A stretch of DNA of 64,000 bases from CAYNEI01 sp964396185 (GTDB lineage Archaea > Thermoplasmatota > SW-10-69-26). Made by a program: the position numbers and the translations under genes. The DNA is taken from positions 34,297-98,296 of the forward strand of contig CAYNEI010000004.1 in the NCBI GenBank assembly GCA_964396185.1. Reading direction: 5' to 3'. Below, piece by piece: positions 51,948 through 60,293 of the stretch (positions are counted from its first letter, which is position 1; each line of letters starts with the position of its first letter). The notes under the pieces are model-generated. The model saw only the letters and a list, made by a program, of their open reading frames with translations, did not search any database and was not told the DNA's origin.

Positions 51948-52616
51948 ATGACCGAGACACCCGAGGCTGGCAGCATGTCCAGCCAGGAGGGCCTGTCCAC
52001 CGAGGAGGCCCTGGCCACGATCGAGCGAGCCACCGGGTACGAGGAGCCGCTGCGCCGGCGCACCGAGGGGGTCACCTGGATCCTCTGGGGGCTGGTCACC
52101 GCAGGCATCGCGCTAGGCTTCGGCTCTGTGCAGGAGTTCTTCCGGACGGACGAGGCGCCCTCCTGGTACTACGCGCTGAACCTGGTGGGCTGGGTCGCCG
52201 TGGGCGCTCTGGCTACCTTGGCTGTCTGGCGGATCGCGGGCTACCAGGCAGCCTCGCTCCAGCGTCACGGTCGGCGCTCCATGCTCGGGGGCGTGCTCTG
52301 GCTCCCCATCGTCTACGTGGTCTGGGGCGCGCTCGTCGTGTTAGGGTTCGGGCTCCAAGAGGCCGCGATGATCCCGCTCGCCATCGGGGGTGCGTGGACG
52401 TTGCTTGGCGCGTTCAACCTCTTCAAGGCCACCGAGACGGGGCGGCGCTCGCTGCTGATCATCGGGTTCAGCATCCTCGCGGCCGCCACGGTCTTCGCCC
52501 TGTGGAGCCAGACCCAGCCCAGCCGCGTGACGTTCGCCTCCTCAAACGCGCTCATCGTGCTCGCGGGAGGCGGGATCCCGTTCGTGGTCGGCCTGTACCA
52601 GTCCATGCGGGGGTGA
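51948..52616 (+). CDS. Membrane protein, upstream partner of a winged-helix regulator
   Basis: 222 residues with six hydrophobic segments (LWGLVTAGIALGFG, ALNLVGWVAVGALATLAVWRI, VLWLPIVYVVWGALVVLGFG, AMIPLAIGGAWTLLGAF, LLIIGFSILAAATVFALW, ALIVLAGGGIPFVVGLY) after an acidic N terminus. GAGGAGGAGCTGC precedes the ATG. The next gene starts directly after it and encodes a winged helix in the same reading frame. Membrane proteins paired with PadR/MarR-like regulators often act in stress or transport control; function here is unknown. Confidence 0.8.
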   Translation: MTETPEAGSMSSQEGLSTEEALATIERATGYEEPLRRRTEGVTWILWGLVTAGIALGFGSVQEFFRTDEAPSWYYALNLVGWVAVGALATLAVWRIAGYQAASLQRHGRRSMLGGVLWLPIVYVVWGALVVLGFGLQEAAMIPLAIGGAWTLLGAFNLFKATETGRRSLLIIGFSILAAATVFALWSQTQPSRVTFASSNALIVLAGGGIPFVVGLYQSMRG

Positions 52617-52622
52617 GGCGAA

Positions 52623-52964
52623 CTGGGGCCCCAGGAGCTCGATCCCCTGATCCACCAGCGCACCCGGCTCCAGATCCTCTCAGCGCTCTACCGGAACCGC
52701 GAGGCCAGCTTCACGGATCTGCGCGACGGTCTGGGGCTCACACCTGGCAACCTCAACAGCCACGCTACGAGGCTCGAAGAGGCTGGCTACATCCAGGGCA
52801 AGGACGTTCTGCTGGGCCGCGAAGGGTTCGAGAAGCGCTACGCCATCACAGCCGACGGATCCGAGGCGTTCCAGGGGTACCTGGCCTGCTTGCGCGACCT
52901 GGTGGGGGATCTGGAACCGTCTCGGCCAGCGAGCTCGCCCGGCCGCGTGCCCACGGACCTGTGA
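52623..52964 (+). CDS. Winged-helix regulator with non-standard start (CTG) or translational readthrough
   Basis: 113 residues if translation begins at CTG 52623 (LGPQELDPLIHQRTRLQIL). There is no ATG, GTG or TTG between the upstream TGA (52614-52616) and the DNA-binding region, although the sequence is clearly protein-coding: QRTRLQILSALYRN, FTDLRDGLGLTPGNLNSHAT, LEEAGYIQGKDVLLGREGF and KRYAITADG form a winged helix of the archaeal PadR/MarR-like family. The frame is continuous with the membrane protein except for one TGA, so readthrough would fuse the two. GGGGGTGAGG precedes the CTG. Confidence 0.8.
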   Translation: MGPQELDPLIHQRTRLQILSALYRNREASFTDLRDGLGLTPGNLNSHATRLEEAGYIQGKDVLLGREGFEKRYAITADGSEAFQGYLACLRDLVGDLEPSRPASSPGRVPTDL

Positions 52965-52970
52965 GCGTGG

Positions 52971-54200
52971 TCACTCGCCCAGGATCGCGTAGGTGTCCAG
53001 GCCCCGGTCCCGGCCGACGCCGAAGGCGTAGCCGTGGTGGACCTGGACGTCCACGACCTCGCCGATGTCCAGGTGGTCGATGACCTTGGGAGCAGTCAGA
53101 TCGGTGAAGTCGATGGTGTAGATGCCGCCGCTGAGGAAGCCGACCAGGATCACGTCCTGGCCCGGCACGATCTCGCCGAAATGCGCCGTGCATGTCTCAG
53201 CCGCGCCGTGGAGCTCGCTGGCGCCGACGTAGCTGATGGGCGTGGGCTCACTCGTCTCGCTGATGTCGTAGAACCAGAGCGCTCCCACGGGGTGCGTGGT
53301 CGTGGCACCCGTGACGGGGTTCTCGATGCCTGGCCCGCAGGCGTTGGCCACCGGCGCGCTGGCACCCAGGAACTCGTCCCCGATGATCAGCGTCTCGCCA
53401 TCCTCGGTGGGCAGCGCCCAGTGGTGGATGTTGATGGCCGGGTTGTGGATGCGCGCGGTGATCACCGGCGCCTCGGGATCAGCGATGTCCCAGATCTGGG
53501 TCTCGCGCACCCCGGCGCAGAACGCCTGGGCCTGCTCCATGTGGAAGGAGACGTCGTGGCAGGTGACATCGTTGAACACCTGCACGAGCTCCGGGTTCTC
53601 CGGGTCGCTGGCATCCACGATATCCACCCCAGGCGTGTCCACCGAGCGGCTGTTGTAGATGATGTGCGTGCCGGGCACAACAGCGATGTTGTGCACGTTG
53701 GCACCCTCGGTGTCGGTGGCGCCCTCCTGGCCCAGGATCGTGGCGACGATCTCGGGCTCGCGCGGGTCGGTGACGTTGATCATGGCGATGCCATCCCCGC
53801 TGCCGGCCAGGGCCACGAAGCTCCGGTTGTCCTCGTAGTGCATGACCCAGGCGTCGTGGCCGAAGTGGTCGGGCACGTGGCCAAGCACCTGGGGGTTCTC
53901 AGGATCGGAGATGTCGGCGGTGTAGAAGCCGGCGTTCCAAGCGGCCACGTAGGCGATCTCGCCGTCCAGGTCGAACTGGTAGCCGGAGGCCATGTCCTCC
54001 ACAGTGTTCAGCCGCTCCAGGCCCGTGATCTCATCAGGCAGCTCGACGGCCCAGGCTGGCTCACCAGAGGCGTCCCCCGCACTGCCCTCAATCGGGGCAT
54101 CGGTGGAGGGATCGTCGTCGCCGATGCAGCCGGCCAGCACAGGTGCGGCCAGGAGCACGGCAGCCAGGAGCAGGGTTCGGCGGGGGGCAGCCTGGGGCAT
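52971..54200 (-). CDS. LVIVD-repeat beta-propeller lipoprotein
   Basis: 409 residues from ATG 54200; signal MPQAAPRRTLLLAAVLL and lipobox LAGC near residue 25, then an Asp-rich linker. Blades include AMINVTDPREPEIVATI, GVDIVDASDPENPELVQVF and IWDIADPEAPVITARI. It is a close paralogue of the 55294 product: both contain NVHNIAVVPGTHIIYNSRS-like and TCHDVSF segments, so they arose by recent duplication and flank the glycerophosphodiesterase gene. Confidence 0.88.
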   Translation of the reverse strand: MPQAAPRRTLLLAAVLLAAPVLAGCIGDDDPSTDAPIEGSAGDASGEPAWAVELPDEITGLERLNTVEDMASGYQFDLDGEIAYVAAWNAGFYTADISDPENPQVLGHVPDHFGHDAWVMHYEDNRSFVALAGSGDGIAMINVTDPREPEIVATILGQEGATDTEGANVHNIAVVPGTHIIYNSRSVDTPGVDIVDASDPENPELVQVFNDVTCHDVSFHMEQAQAFCAGVRETQIWDIADPEAPVITARIHNPAINIHHWALPTEDGETLIIGDEFLGASAPVANACGPGIENPVTGATTTHPVGALWFYDISETSEPTPISYVGASELHGAAETCTAHFGEIVPGQDVILVGFLSGGIYTIDFTDLTAPKVIDHLDIGEVVDVQVHHGYAFGVGRDRGLDTYAILGE

Positions 54201-54247
54201 CGTGCCCCTAGCCAGCCTGGGGGGTCAAGAGCGTTGTGGTGGATAGC

Positions 54248-55225
54248 TTAGGCGCCGGGGCTCCACGCGACGCCCTCCTCTTCGAGCACCTGCTCGAGCA
54301 CCGTGGGCGTGTTCGTCATGATGCCGTCGACCCCGATGTCGATGAGCCAGCGCATGGTGTCTGGGTCCTCGATGGTCCAGACGTGCACAGCGAACCCGTT
54401 GGCATGCGCGTCAGCCACGAAGTCCTCATCGACCACGGTCACCCCCTCGAAGGTGATGGGGACCTGGAGGGCCTGGTGGTGGCTTGGGGAGCCAGGTGCC
54501 GGGCCCTGGGCTGTGGCCCAGAAGGCGGCGGTTTCGCCCGTGCCCGTGGCCGTGTCCACGTCTTGGTTGTGGAGCTTGAACGCCTCGGTGGCGTGGTCGA
54601 GGAAGGAGACCACGATCGTATCGTGCGAGCGACCGTGCTCAGCCAGCGTCTCGGCCAGGAGCTGCTCGTAGGGCTCGCTATCTGGTGCTGTGGCTTTGAT
54701 CTCGATGTTGATCAGCGTGTCCGGGAAGGTCTCGAGCACCTCGTCCAGGGTGGGGATGCGGAAGTCCTCGGCCTCGAAGCCCTCTGGGGGCGCTTGGTCA
54801 CCGGTGGCGATCCCCCGCAGGGTGTAGCTCTCGGCTGGCGCGTCGTGGGTCGCGCCCGAGTCGGGCACGAACCAGTAGGCGCCGTCCAGGGCTTGGATCT
54901 CTGCCAGGGTCATCTCGTCGACGGCGCCCTGGCCGTTGGTGGTGCGATCCACCGTGGCGTCGTGGATGACGACGATCTCGCGATCGGCCGTGGCGTGGAC
55001 GTCCAGCTCGAGCACGTCTGCGCCCTTCTCGACGGCGGTCTTGAACGCGTAGAGCGTGTTGGATGGCGCCTCGGTCTCGCCGCCCTGGTGGGCGATGTGA
55101 AGCACGTGGCGCTCGAGCCAGGGGTTCTGCTCGACGACGGGGATGTCGGCCGAGATCGTCGCCGGGAGCGCTGTCGCGACCAGGGTTGCGGCCGCAAGGA
55201 TGGTGATGGACGTACGGGTCCTCAA
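54248..55225 (-). CDS. Secreted glycerophosphodiester phosphodiesterase
   Basis: 325 residues with a signal peptide (MRTRTSITILAAATLVATAL). GDPD TIM-barrel landmarks: HQGGETEAPSNT at the N-terminal strand, VLELDVHATADREIVVIHD with the catalytic Glu/Asp/His, INIEIK and the terminal GVDGIMTNTP. It should hydrolyse glycerophosphodiesters outside the cell, releasing glycerol phosphate. The nearly invariant Arg after the first His is Gln and the Glu of the ENT motif is Ser, so specificity may differ. It lies between two paralogous LVIVD lipoproteins on the same strand. Confidence 0.9.
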   Translation of the reverse strand: MRTRTSITILAAATLVATALPATISADIPVVEQNPWLERHVLHIAHQGGETEAPSNTLYAFKTAVEKGADVLELDVHATADREIVVIHDATVDRTTNGQGAVDEMTLAEIQALDGAYWFVPDSGATHDAPAESYTLRGIATGDQAPPEGFEAEDFRIPTLDEVLETFPDTLINIEIKATAPDSEPYEQLLAETLAEHGRSHDTIVVSFLDHATEAFKLHNQDVDTATGTGETAAFWATAQGPAPGSPSHHQALQVPITFEGVTVVDEDFVADAHANGFAVHVWTIEDPDTMRWLIDIGVDGIMTNTPTVLEQVLEEEGVAWSPGA

Positions 55226-55293
55226 CGTAGAGCCTCCTCACCCAGGCAGTGCGGTGGCTGGCTAAGAGGGTTTGTGGTCGCCTTGTAGACAGC

Positions 55294-56508
55294 TCAGCGA
55301 CCCGCGAAGGTGAGCACGTCCATGCCGTGCTCGGCATCGCCGGTGAAGATGTAGCCGCCGTGGATCTTGGCCTCCCAGTTATCACCGGTGTGCTGGACGC
55401 GGTCGGTGATGGAGGGCGCGCTGGGATCGGTGAAGTCGATGAGGTAGGTGCCTGCCGCGCGCCAGCCCACCACGACGCTGTCGTGGCCGGGCACGAGCTC
55501 GCCGAAATGCGCCGTGCAGGGCGTGGGCGTGTCATCAGCGGTGGAGAGCTCGGCTGAGACGTAGCTGATGGGTGTGGGCTGGGTCTCGTCGGTGATGTCG
55601 TAGAACCAGATGGCACCGACGGGGTCGCTCTGGGTGCCCGGCAGCACCGGGAGGTCTTGAGCGGCCCAGCAACCGGCGGCCGCATCCGTGGACCCGGCGA
55701 ACTCGTCGCCGATGATGAGCAACTTGCCATCCCAGGCGGGCAGCGCCCAGTGGTGGATGTTGATGGCGGGGTTGAAGATCCGGCTGACGACCTCGGGGGC
55801 CTTGGGATCCGCGATGTCCCAGATCTGGGTCTCGCGCACGCCGGGGCAGTAGGCGCGCTCGCCCTCGGGGTAGAAGGTGACGTCGTGGCAGGTCAGGTCG
55901 CCGAACGTGGTCACGTGCTCCGGGCTCCCTGGGTCGCTGGCGTCCACGATGTCCACGCCGGGGGTGTCCAGGGAGCGGCTGTTGTAGATGATGTGCGTGC
56001 CGGGCACGACTGCGACGTTGTGGACGTTGGCTGTGCCCTCCAGCGCCGTGCCGAGGACCTCGGGGTTGGCTGGGTCGGTGACGTTGATGAAGACCATGCC
56101 CTGGCCGCTGGCGGCGGTGGCCGCCACGGTGCGGCCGTCGTCGTAGTGGAGCAGGTCCACGTCCCGCGTGAACTGATCCGGGATGTGGCCGATCAGGCTG
56201 GGCTGTTCGGGCGTGGTGAGGTTGAGGATGTAGAAGCCGGTGTTCTGGCCCGAGACGTAGGCGAGATCGCCTTCCATGAACAGGCCACCTGCGCGCTCGA
56301 CAGCGTCCACCTGGCCCAGGTGGTCCAGGCCGGTGATCTGGGCGGGGATCGTGCGGGCCCAGGCCATGACGTCAGCAGCCGCGTCCGGGTCCACCGTCGC
56401 TTGTTCGAGGGAGTCCTCGGTGCTACCGATGCAACCGGCCAGGGCGACGGCCACCAGGCTGATCGCGAGGAGGACGATGTGGGCGGGTCGGACGCTGGGG
56501 TCGACCAT
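55294..56508 (-). CDS. LVIVD-repeat beta-propeller lipoprotein
   Basis: 404 residues from ATG 56508 (MVDPSVRPAHIVLLAISLVAV), lipobox LAGC. Blades FINVTDPANPEVLGTAL, DIVDASDPGSPEHVTTFG and IWDIADPKAPEVVSRIF are almost the same as those of the 52971 protein. The shared segment VAVVPGTHIIYNSRSLDTPG confirms close paralogy. TATA-like GCTTTTAGCC lies near 56533-56542. Confidence 0.88.
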   Translation of the reverse strand: MVDPSVRPAHIVLLAISLVAVALAGCIGSTEDSLEQATVDPDAAADVMAWARTIPAQITGLDHLGQVDAVERAGGLFMEGDLAYVSGQNTGFYILNLTTPEQPSLIGHIPDQFTRDVDLLHYDDGRTVAATAASGQGMVFINVTDPANPEVLGTALEGTANVHNVAVVPGTHIIYNSRSLDTPGVDIVDASDPGSPEHVTTFGDLTCHDVTFYPEGERAYCPGVRETQIWDIADPKAPEVVSRIFNPAINIHHWALPAWDGKLLIIGDEFAGSTDAAAGCWAAQDLPVLPGTQSDPVGAIWFYDITDETQPTPISYVSAELSTADDTPTPCTAHFGELVPGHDSVVVGWRAAGTYLIDFTDPSAPSITDRVQHTGDNWEAKIHGGYIFTGDAEHGMDVLTFAGR

Positions 56509-56682
56509 GGGGTTGGCCAGGGAGCTTGAGGGGCTAAAAGCGTTCGGGTACCAACGGCGTTGCTCTTAAAGTAGGGTCAAGACCCAACTTTAGGTGCATC
56601 TGAGCCAAGTTCGGAGTCGATGGGGGCTGTCCCAGGGAGTCCGGCCCATCGGCGCTTCCGACTGTGGGGGTGGCAGGGAAGC

Positions 56683-56692
56683 CTCTATATGC
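56683..56692 (+). promoter_or_regulatory. TATA box of the 56718 gene
   Basis: CTCTATATGC centred 30 bases before ATG 56718, consistent with a leaderless transcript for the two-gene unit. Confidence 0.55.
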
Positions 56693-56717
56693 TAGGCACC
56701 CCTCAATACGAGAGACC

Positions 56718-56975
56718 ATGGGAGATCACATGGAGCCTGTGACGCTCTCTGACTTAAACAGCCTTGAGAAGGCCCAGCTGCTGGAAGCTCTGGGCTACGG
56801 CTATGACTCCAATAGCCTTCAGGTTACCAAAGACGGGAAACTGTATAGAGACCCCTATTCCGGCATGACTGTGAGTATAGACTCCATGGCTATCATGCCG
56901 GGAAGCGCGATCGTAATTGACAACAACCCGATTAGTATCGCCGGCTATGTCGCCGATTATTTGACTGGAGACTAG
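56718..56975 (+). CDS. Small protein of unknown function in a compositionally distinct island
   Basis: 85 residues: MGDHMEPVTLSDLNSLEKAQ through IAGYVADYLTGD. AT-richer codons than the neighbours (TAT, AAT, ATA present), no signal peptide. The LSDLNSLEKAQLLEALGYG segment is helical, the rest beta-like. Thirteen bases separate it from the 56989 gene, so the two are an operon. No family recognised; the composition suggests recent acquisition. Confidence 0.7.
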   Translation: MGDHMEPVTLSDLNSLEKAQLLEALGYGYDSNSLQVTKDGKLYRDPYSGMTVSIDSMAIMPGSAIVIDNNPISIAGYVADYLTGD

Positions 56976-56988
56976 GGCCGGTGAGCGC

Positions 56989-57654
56989 GTGGGGGAACAT
57001 GAGGCTTGGATCCGAACCATTTTGGCAACTGCCGGTACGGCGCTCGGGCCTAAGGTAATAGAGAAACTTGAGGCACTGGGTCGAAAAGACCCGCTCGGTG
57101 TCGCGGAGGACGAGTTCAAACGTACTGCGAGCCTCGTTGACGAGGCGGAATTCAAGCTCTACAAGAAACTCTTCCCCCGGAAGAGTCGAAGCAGAAGGCT
57201 CGCTCTCATTGGTCTCCGGCTGCGTCAAGTCCAAGGCGATTTGGAGGCGGTCAACAACCTGCTCAACATCGTGAAGCAGGCTTACATGACAGATGGCCGC
57301 CATGCGGCACAGGCCGTGCAGTGCGGTGGTCTCAAGTATCTCCTGGATGAACTCTCAACGAGGGATCACCCAGACTCGGAAATCAAAAGGGTAGCAAACC
57401 AGTTCCTGGAGAAGATTGACGAGTACGCGTTGTTTGTGACCGACCTAGATTCCGCTGAGACAGTCACATCTCGCGTCGGACATCGCTTGACTCAACTCGA
57501 ACCGCCCTTCTTCCTGGTGGCTGGGTCCGGCACCGCCATGGAGAAGGCGAAGAAAGTTGTCGACTCACTCGAACCAACGCAGTTCCAGTCGTATCAGGTT
57601 GTCCGCCACCAGAACGACCCCAGCAGTTTCATGGCCTTGTTCATCCGCCTGTAA
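56989..57654 (+). CDS. Protein of unknown function, helical, in a compositionally distinct island
   Basis: 221 residues from GTG 56989, with GGTGAG just upstream. Largely helical with an amphipathic N terminus and a long basic helix (KKLFPRKSRSRRLALIGLR), no membrane segments. The AT content and codon use differ from the GC-rich genes around it. No recognised domain. Possibly one of a mobile or defence-type pair with the 56718 product, but no evidence identifies a function. Confidence 0.65.
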   Translation: MGEHEAWIRTILATAGTALGPKVIEKLEALGRKDPLGVAEDEFKRTASLVDEAEFKLYKKLFPRKSRSRRLALIGLRLRQVQGDLEAVNNLLNIVKQAYMTDGRHAAQAVQCGGLKYLLDELSTRDHPDSEIKRVANQFLEKIDEYALFVTDLDSAETVTSRVGHRLTQLEPPFFLVAGSGTAMEKAKKVVDSLEPTQFQSYQVVRHQNDPSSFMALFIRL

Positions 57655-57812
57655 CCCGTGAAACCCCGCCGAGTAGGTGCATCTGGTAGATTCCGGACCG
57701 TGATGTGGTAGGTCACGATTTTGGCTCACCTCTCTCACCCTCCGTCGATGGGGGCGGCAAGGGGTTATAGGCGCAGTCCGGACTTTAGAGGCAACGCCGG
57801 TACCAACCTCAC

Positions 57813-58373
57813 CTAGTCAGCCGGGCGCTCCCCCGGCGGGGGCCCCTCCGGGTGGCCTGGCTGGCCTGGCGGTTCGGCGGGAGGCCGTTCGGGTTCGACG
57901 GGCGGCCTGTCTAGCGGTTCCTGCGGTTGCGCGCCCGGCCCGTTGGAGCTTTCCACCTGCGCCACTCCCTCGTCACGTCGCTGATTCATCCAGGCTCCGA
58001 TCGTGAAGGTGATGCTGGATAGGAGGAAGATGTACACCCCGAATCCGTTCACATCGATTGTCTGGTCCTCATCGAAGAGGACTCCATCCGCTTCCACGGT
58101 CCCGAGGTTGCTTGCGATGTAAGCTCCGCTCAAGACGACCGCAAGGATCCCCAAGGTGATCGCCAATCCCCGTTTGGCCGGCATCCGGTTGTACGCCAGG
58201 TAAGTGGGGTAGACGAGAAGGGCCGCGAATAGGAAGCCAAGTTCCTCCCAGCCCGTCGCCGATGCGATGCCGATATCGATCCAGGGCATGAACAAGGTCA
58301 TCGTTGCGACGGCGGTCGAAGCGATGAGGAACTTCTCGCCCTTGTTAAGCTCCGCCCACTCGAAGGATCCCAC
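57813..58373 (-). CDS. Membrane protein with Pro-rich tail
   Basis: 186 residues: four hydrophobic segments (FLIASTAVATMTLFMPW, GWEELGFLFAALLVYPTYLA, GLAITLGILAVVLSGAYIA, GFGVYIFLLSSITFTIGAW) then a Pro/Glu/Gly-rich tail (PPVEPERPPAEPPGQPGHP). The FLIASTAVATMTLFMPWIDIG segment resembles a zinc-ribbon-associated small membrane protein, but no family is certain. Downstream it stands 66 bases before the S2P gene on the same strand. Confidence 0.7.
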   Translation of the reverse strand: MGSFEWAELNKGEKFLIASTAVATMTLFMPWIDIGIASATGWEELGFLFAALLVYPTYLAYNRMPAKRGLAITLGILAVVLSGAYIASNLGTVEADGVLFDEDQTIDVNGFGVYIFLLSSITFTIGAWMNQRRDEGVAQVESSNGPGAQPQEPLDRPPVEPERPPAEPPGQPGHPEGPPPGERPAD

Positions 58374-58439
58374 GTGAACGCCTCAACGCCACTGAACCCG
58401 TAGGTGATGATAACCGTTCGCCTAACCGGGTCGAGACGC

Positions 58440-59633
58440 TCACGAGATCGGGATGGGCACGAAGCAGACGATCACGAGCAGCAGCGTGGCGATGGCGAGC
58501 ATGGCGCGCTTGTCGCCCAGCTTGGTGATCGAGTCGAGCGTCGGCGGGTGGCGGGCGCCCAGGAAGAGGATGAGGATGGCGAACACGAGCCAGCCCCCGT
58601 AGCCCGGGATCCACTGCTCTTGGGCGAAGGGCGGGATGCCCAAGCCGAGCAGCACCAGGCCGCCCATGGCCACGAGCGACAGGCTGCGGGCTTTCTCGCC
58701 GAGCAGGCTGGCAGCGATGTGGCCGCCGTCGAGCTGGCCGGTGGGGATGAGGTTGATGCCGGTGACCAGCAGGCCGACCCAGCCGGCCATGGCCACGGGG
58801 TGGATGAAGGTGTTCTCGGCGATGTCGAAGGGCCAGGCCAGCGCGTCGAAGAGCAACGGCGTGCCCAGCGAGAGGGTGTTGGCGGTCTCGGGCACGAACA
58901 CCGGGTTGAGGGCCATGAGCAAGCTGCCGAGCAGGACCACCGGGATGGCGATGACGAGGCCGGCCAAGGGGCCGGATGCGCCGATGTCGAAAAGCGCCTT
59001 GCGCGACGGGATGGGTTCTCGCAGGCTGATGAACGCACCCAGGGTCCCGATGTTGACCGCGAAGATCGGCGGCAGCGGGATGAAGTAGGGGAAGCTGGGG
59101 GTGAGGCCATGGTAGCGGCTGGCCAAGTAGTGGCCCATCTCGTGGACGCCAAGGATGAGCATGAGGGGCAGGGCGAACTGGATGAAGCCGCCGATGATGT
59201 AGTCCTGAGCCAGGGGCAAAAGCGCGGCCTCGCCCCCGTAGCAGGAGTAGCAGAAGCCAGGGTTGCGGTAGTTGAACACCGCGAAGGCGCCGGCCAGGGT
59301 CGTGGTGATCCAGGTGGCCGCGAAGAGCGCCCAGTTCACCCAGGTCCGCCGCTGGGGGAGGCTGGGCTTGGGGAAGACGTTGAGCACGCGCTCGCCGCCG
59401 TCCTCCCGGATGGCCCCGGAGTAGCCCACGGGTTCGCAGGCCTCGAGCACGGCGTCGAACTTCTCGTGGATGCCCTCGGCGTCGTCGTGGACGTAGTAGG
59501 TGCCGATGGGATCGTCCTCGTGGGATTCGTACGGGGCGAAGTGCTCGCGCACGGCATCACGCACGATCTGTGGGACCCCCTCTCGCTTGGGCGTGGGGAT
59601 CCGGTCCTCCACCCAGTCCGGCGGCGTGGCCAC
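58440..59633 (-). CDS. Site-2 protease family membrane metallopeptidase (M50)
   Basis: 397 residues from GTG 59633 (VATPPDWVEDRIPTPK). The zinc motif HEMGHYLASRYHG is near residue 163, and the second motif NLIPTGQLDGGHI near residue 295, with seven or more membrane helices. A cytoplasmic N-terminal domain (residues 1-110) precedes the first helix. S2P enzymes cut membrane-bound regulators inside the membrane. The in-frame extension is rejected because GTTTTCAAACG at about 59650-59660 is 27 bases before GTG 59633. It is divergent from the hotdog gene. Confidence 0.92.
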   Translation of the reverse strand: MATPPDWVEDRIPTPKREGVPQIVRDAVREHFAPYESHEDDPIGTYYVHDDAEGIHEKFDAVLEACEPVGYSGAIREDGGERVLNVFPKPSLPQRRTWVNWALFAATWITTTLAGAFAVFNYRNPGFCYSCYGGEAALLPLAQDYIIGGFIQFALPLMLILGVHEMGHYLASRYHGLTPSFPYFIPLPPIFAVNIGTLGAFISLREPIPSRKALFDIGASGPLAGLVIAIPVVLLGSLLMALNPVFVPETANTLSLGTPLLFDALAWPFDIAENTFIHPVAMAGWVGLLVTGINLIPTGQLDGGHIAASLLGEKARSLSLVAMGGLVLLGLGIPPFAQEQWIPGYGGWLVFAILILFLGARHPPTLDSITKLGDKRAMLAIATLLLVIVCFVPIPIS

Positions 59634-59748
59634 GGGCCCGGCCACGACCGGCCCGTTTGAAAACCCTTCGGCTCCGCGTTCGTGACGGAAGTGCGGCTTG
59701 GCTGCACGAGGCGCAACTATCAACCGCCTGGGGCTTATACAAGCCCAT

Positions 59749-60240
59749 ATGCCGCCTGGCCATGGGACGCCGCTGGACAACGTGCCCACGAACCGGTGCA
59801 TCGGGTGCGGTCCAGCCAACCCGGAGGGGCTCGGGCTCGAGTTCCGCAAGCTCAAGGGCCGGGTGCGCAGCGAGCTCAAGGCCCGGGACACCTACGAGGG
59901 CTGGCCGGGCCGTCTGCACTCCGGCGTGCTCTACATCGCCATGGTGGAGACGGCGAACTGGACCGTCTACGGCCTCGAGGGACGCATCGGGCTGCCGGTG
60001 CACACCACGCGTCTGCGCACCGACCGGTGGGTCGAAACCGGAGAGCAGCTCACCCTGGAGGGGACCCTCCAGCCGTTCAGCGAGCACGATCTCAGCATCG
60101 AGGTGCGCGCCCAAGACGAGGCAGGGGATCGAGTGGCGGCCCTGGAGCGCGATTTCCAGTTCATCGACGAGGAGGACTTCCTGGAGGCCATGGGTTACGA
60201 CGCGTTGCCCGCCGAGTTCGAGGGCATGTTCCCAGGTTGA
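59749..60240 (+). CDS. PaaI-like hotdog-fold thioesterase-type protein
   Basis: 163 residues from ATG 59749 (MPPGHGTPLDNVPTNRC). CIGCGPANPEGLGL, GWPGRLHSGVLYIAM, and LTLEGTLQPFSEHDL are typical of small PaaI/YiiD-like hotdog proteins that cleave acyl-CoA thioesters. ACTATCAA at about 59717-59724 is 29 bases upstream, supporting this Met over the in-frame start at 59698. The acyl-CoA substrate is not predictable. Divergent to the S2P gene. Confidence 0.88.
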   Translation: MPPGHGTPLDNVPTNRCIGCGPANPEGLGLEFRKLKGRVRSELKARDTYEGWPGRLHSGVLYIAMVETANWTVYGLEGRIGLPVHTTRLRTDRWVETGEQLTLEGTLQPFSEHDLSIEVRAQDEAGDRVAALERDFQFIDEEDFLEAMGYDALPAEFEGMFPG

Positions 60241-60293
60241 AGGCGTAGCTCTGGGGCCAGAGGCCTCAAGTACCCCCAGGGGAACTCCCACCC

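Noticed and set aside
52614..52616. Selenocysteine at the TGA between the membrane protein and winged helix
   Set aside because: No SECIS-like element or other selenoprotein feature is visible and the position is not a catalytic site.
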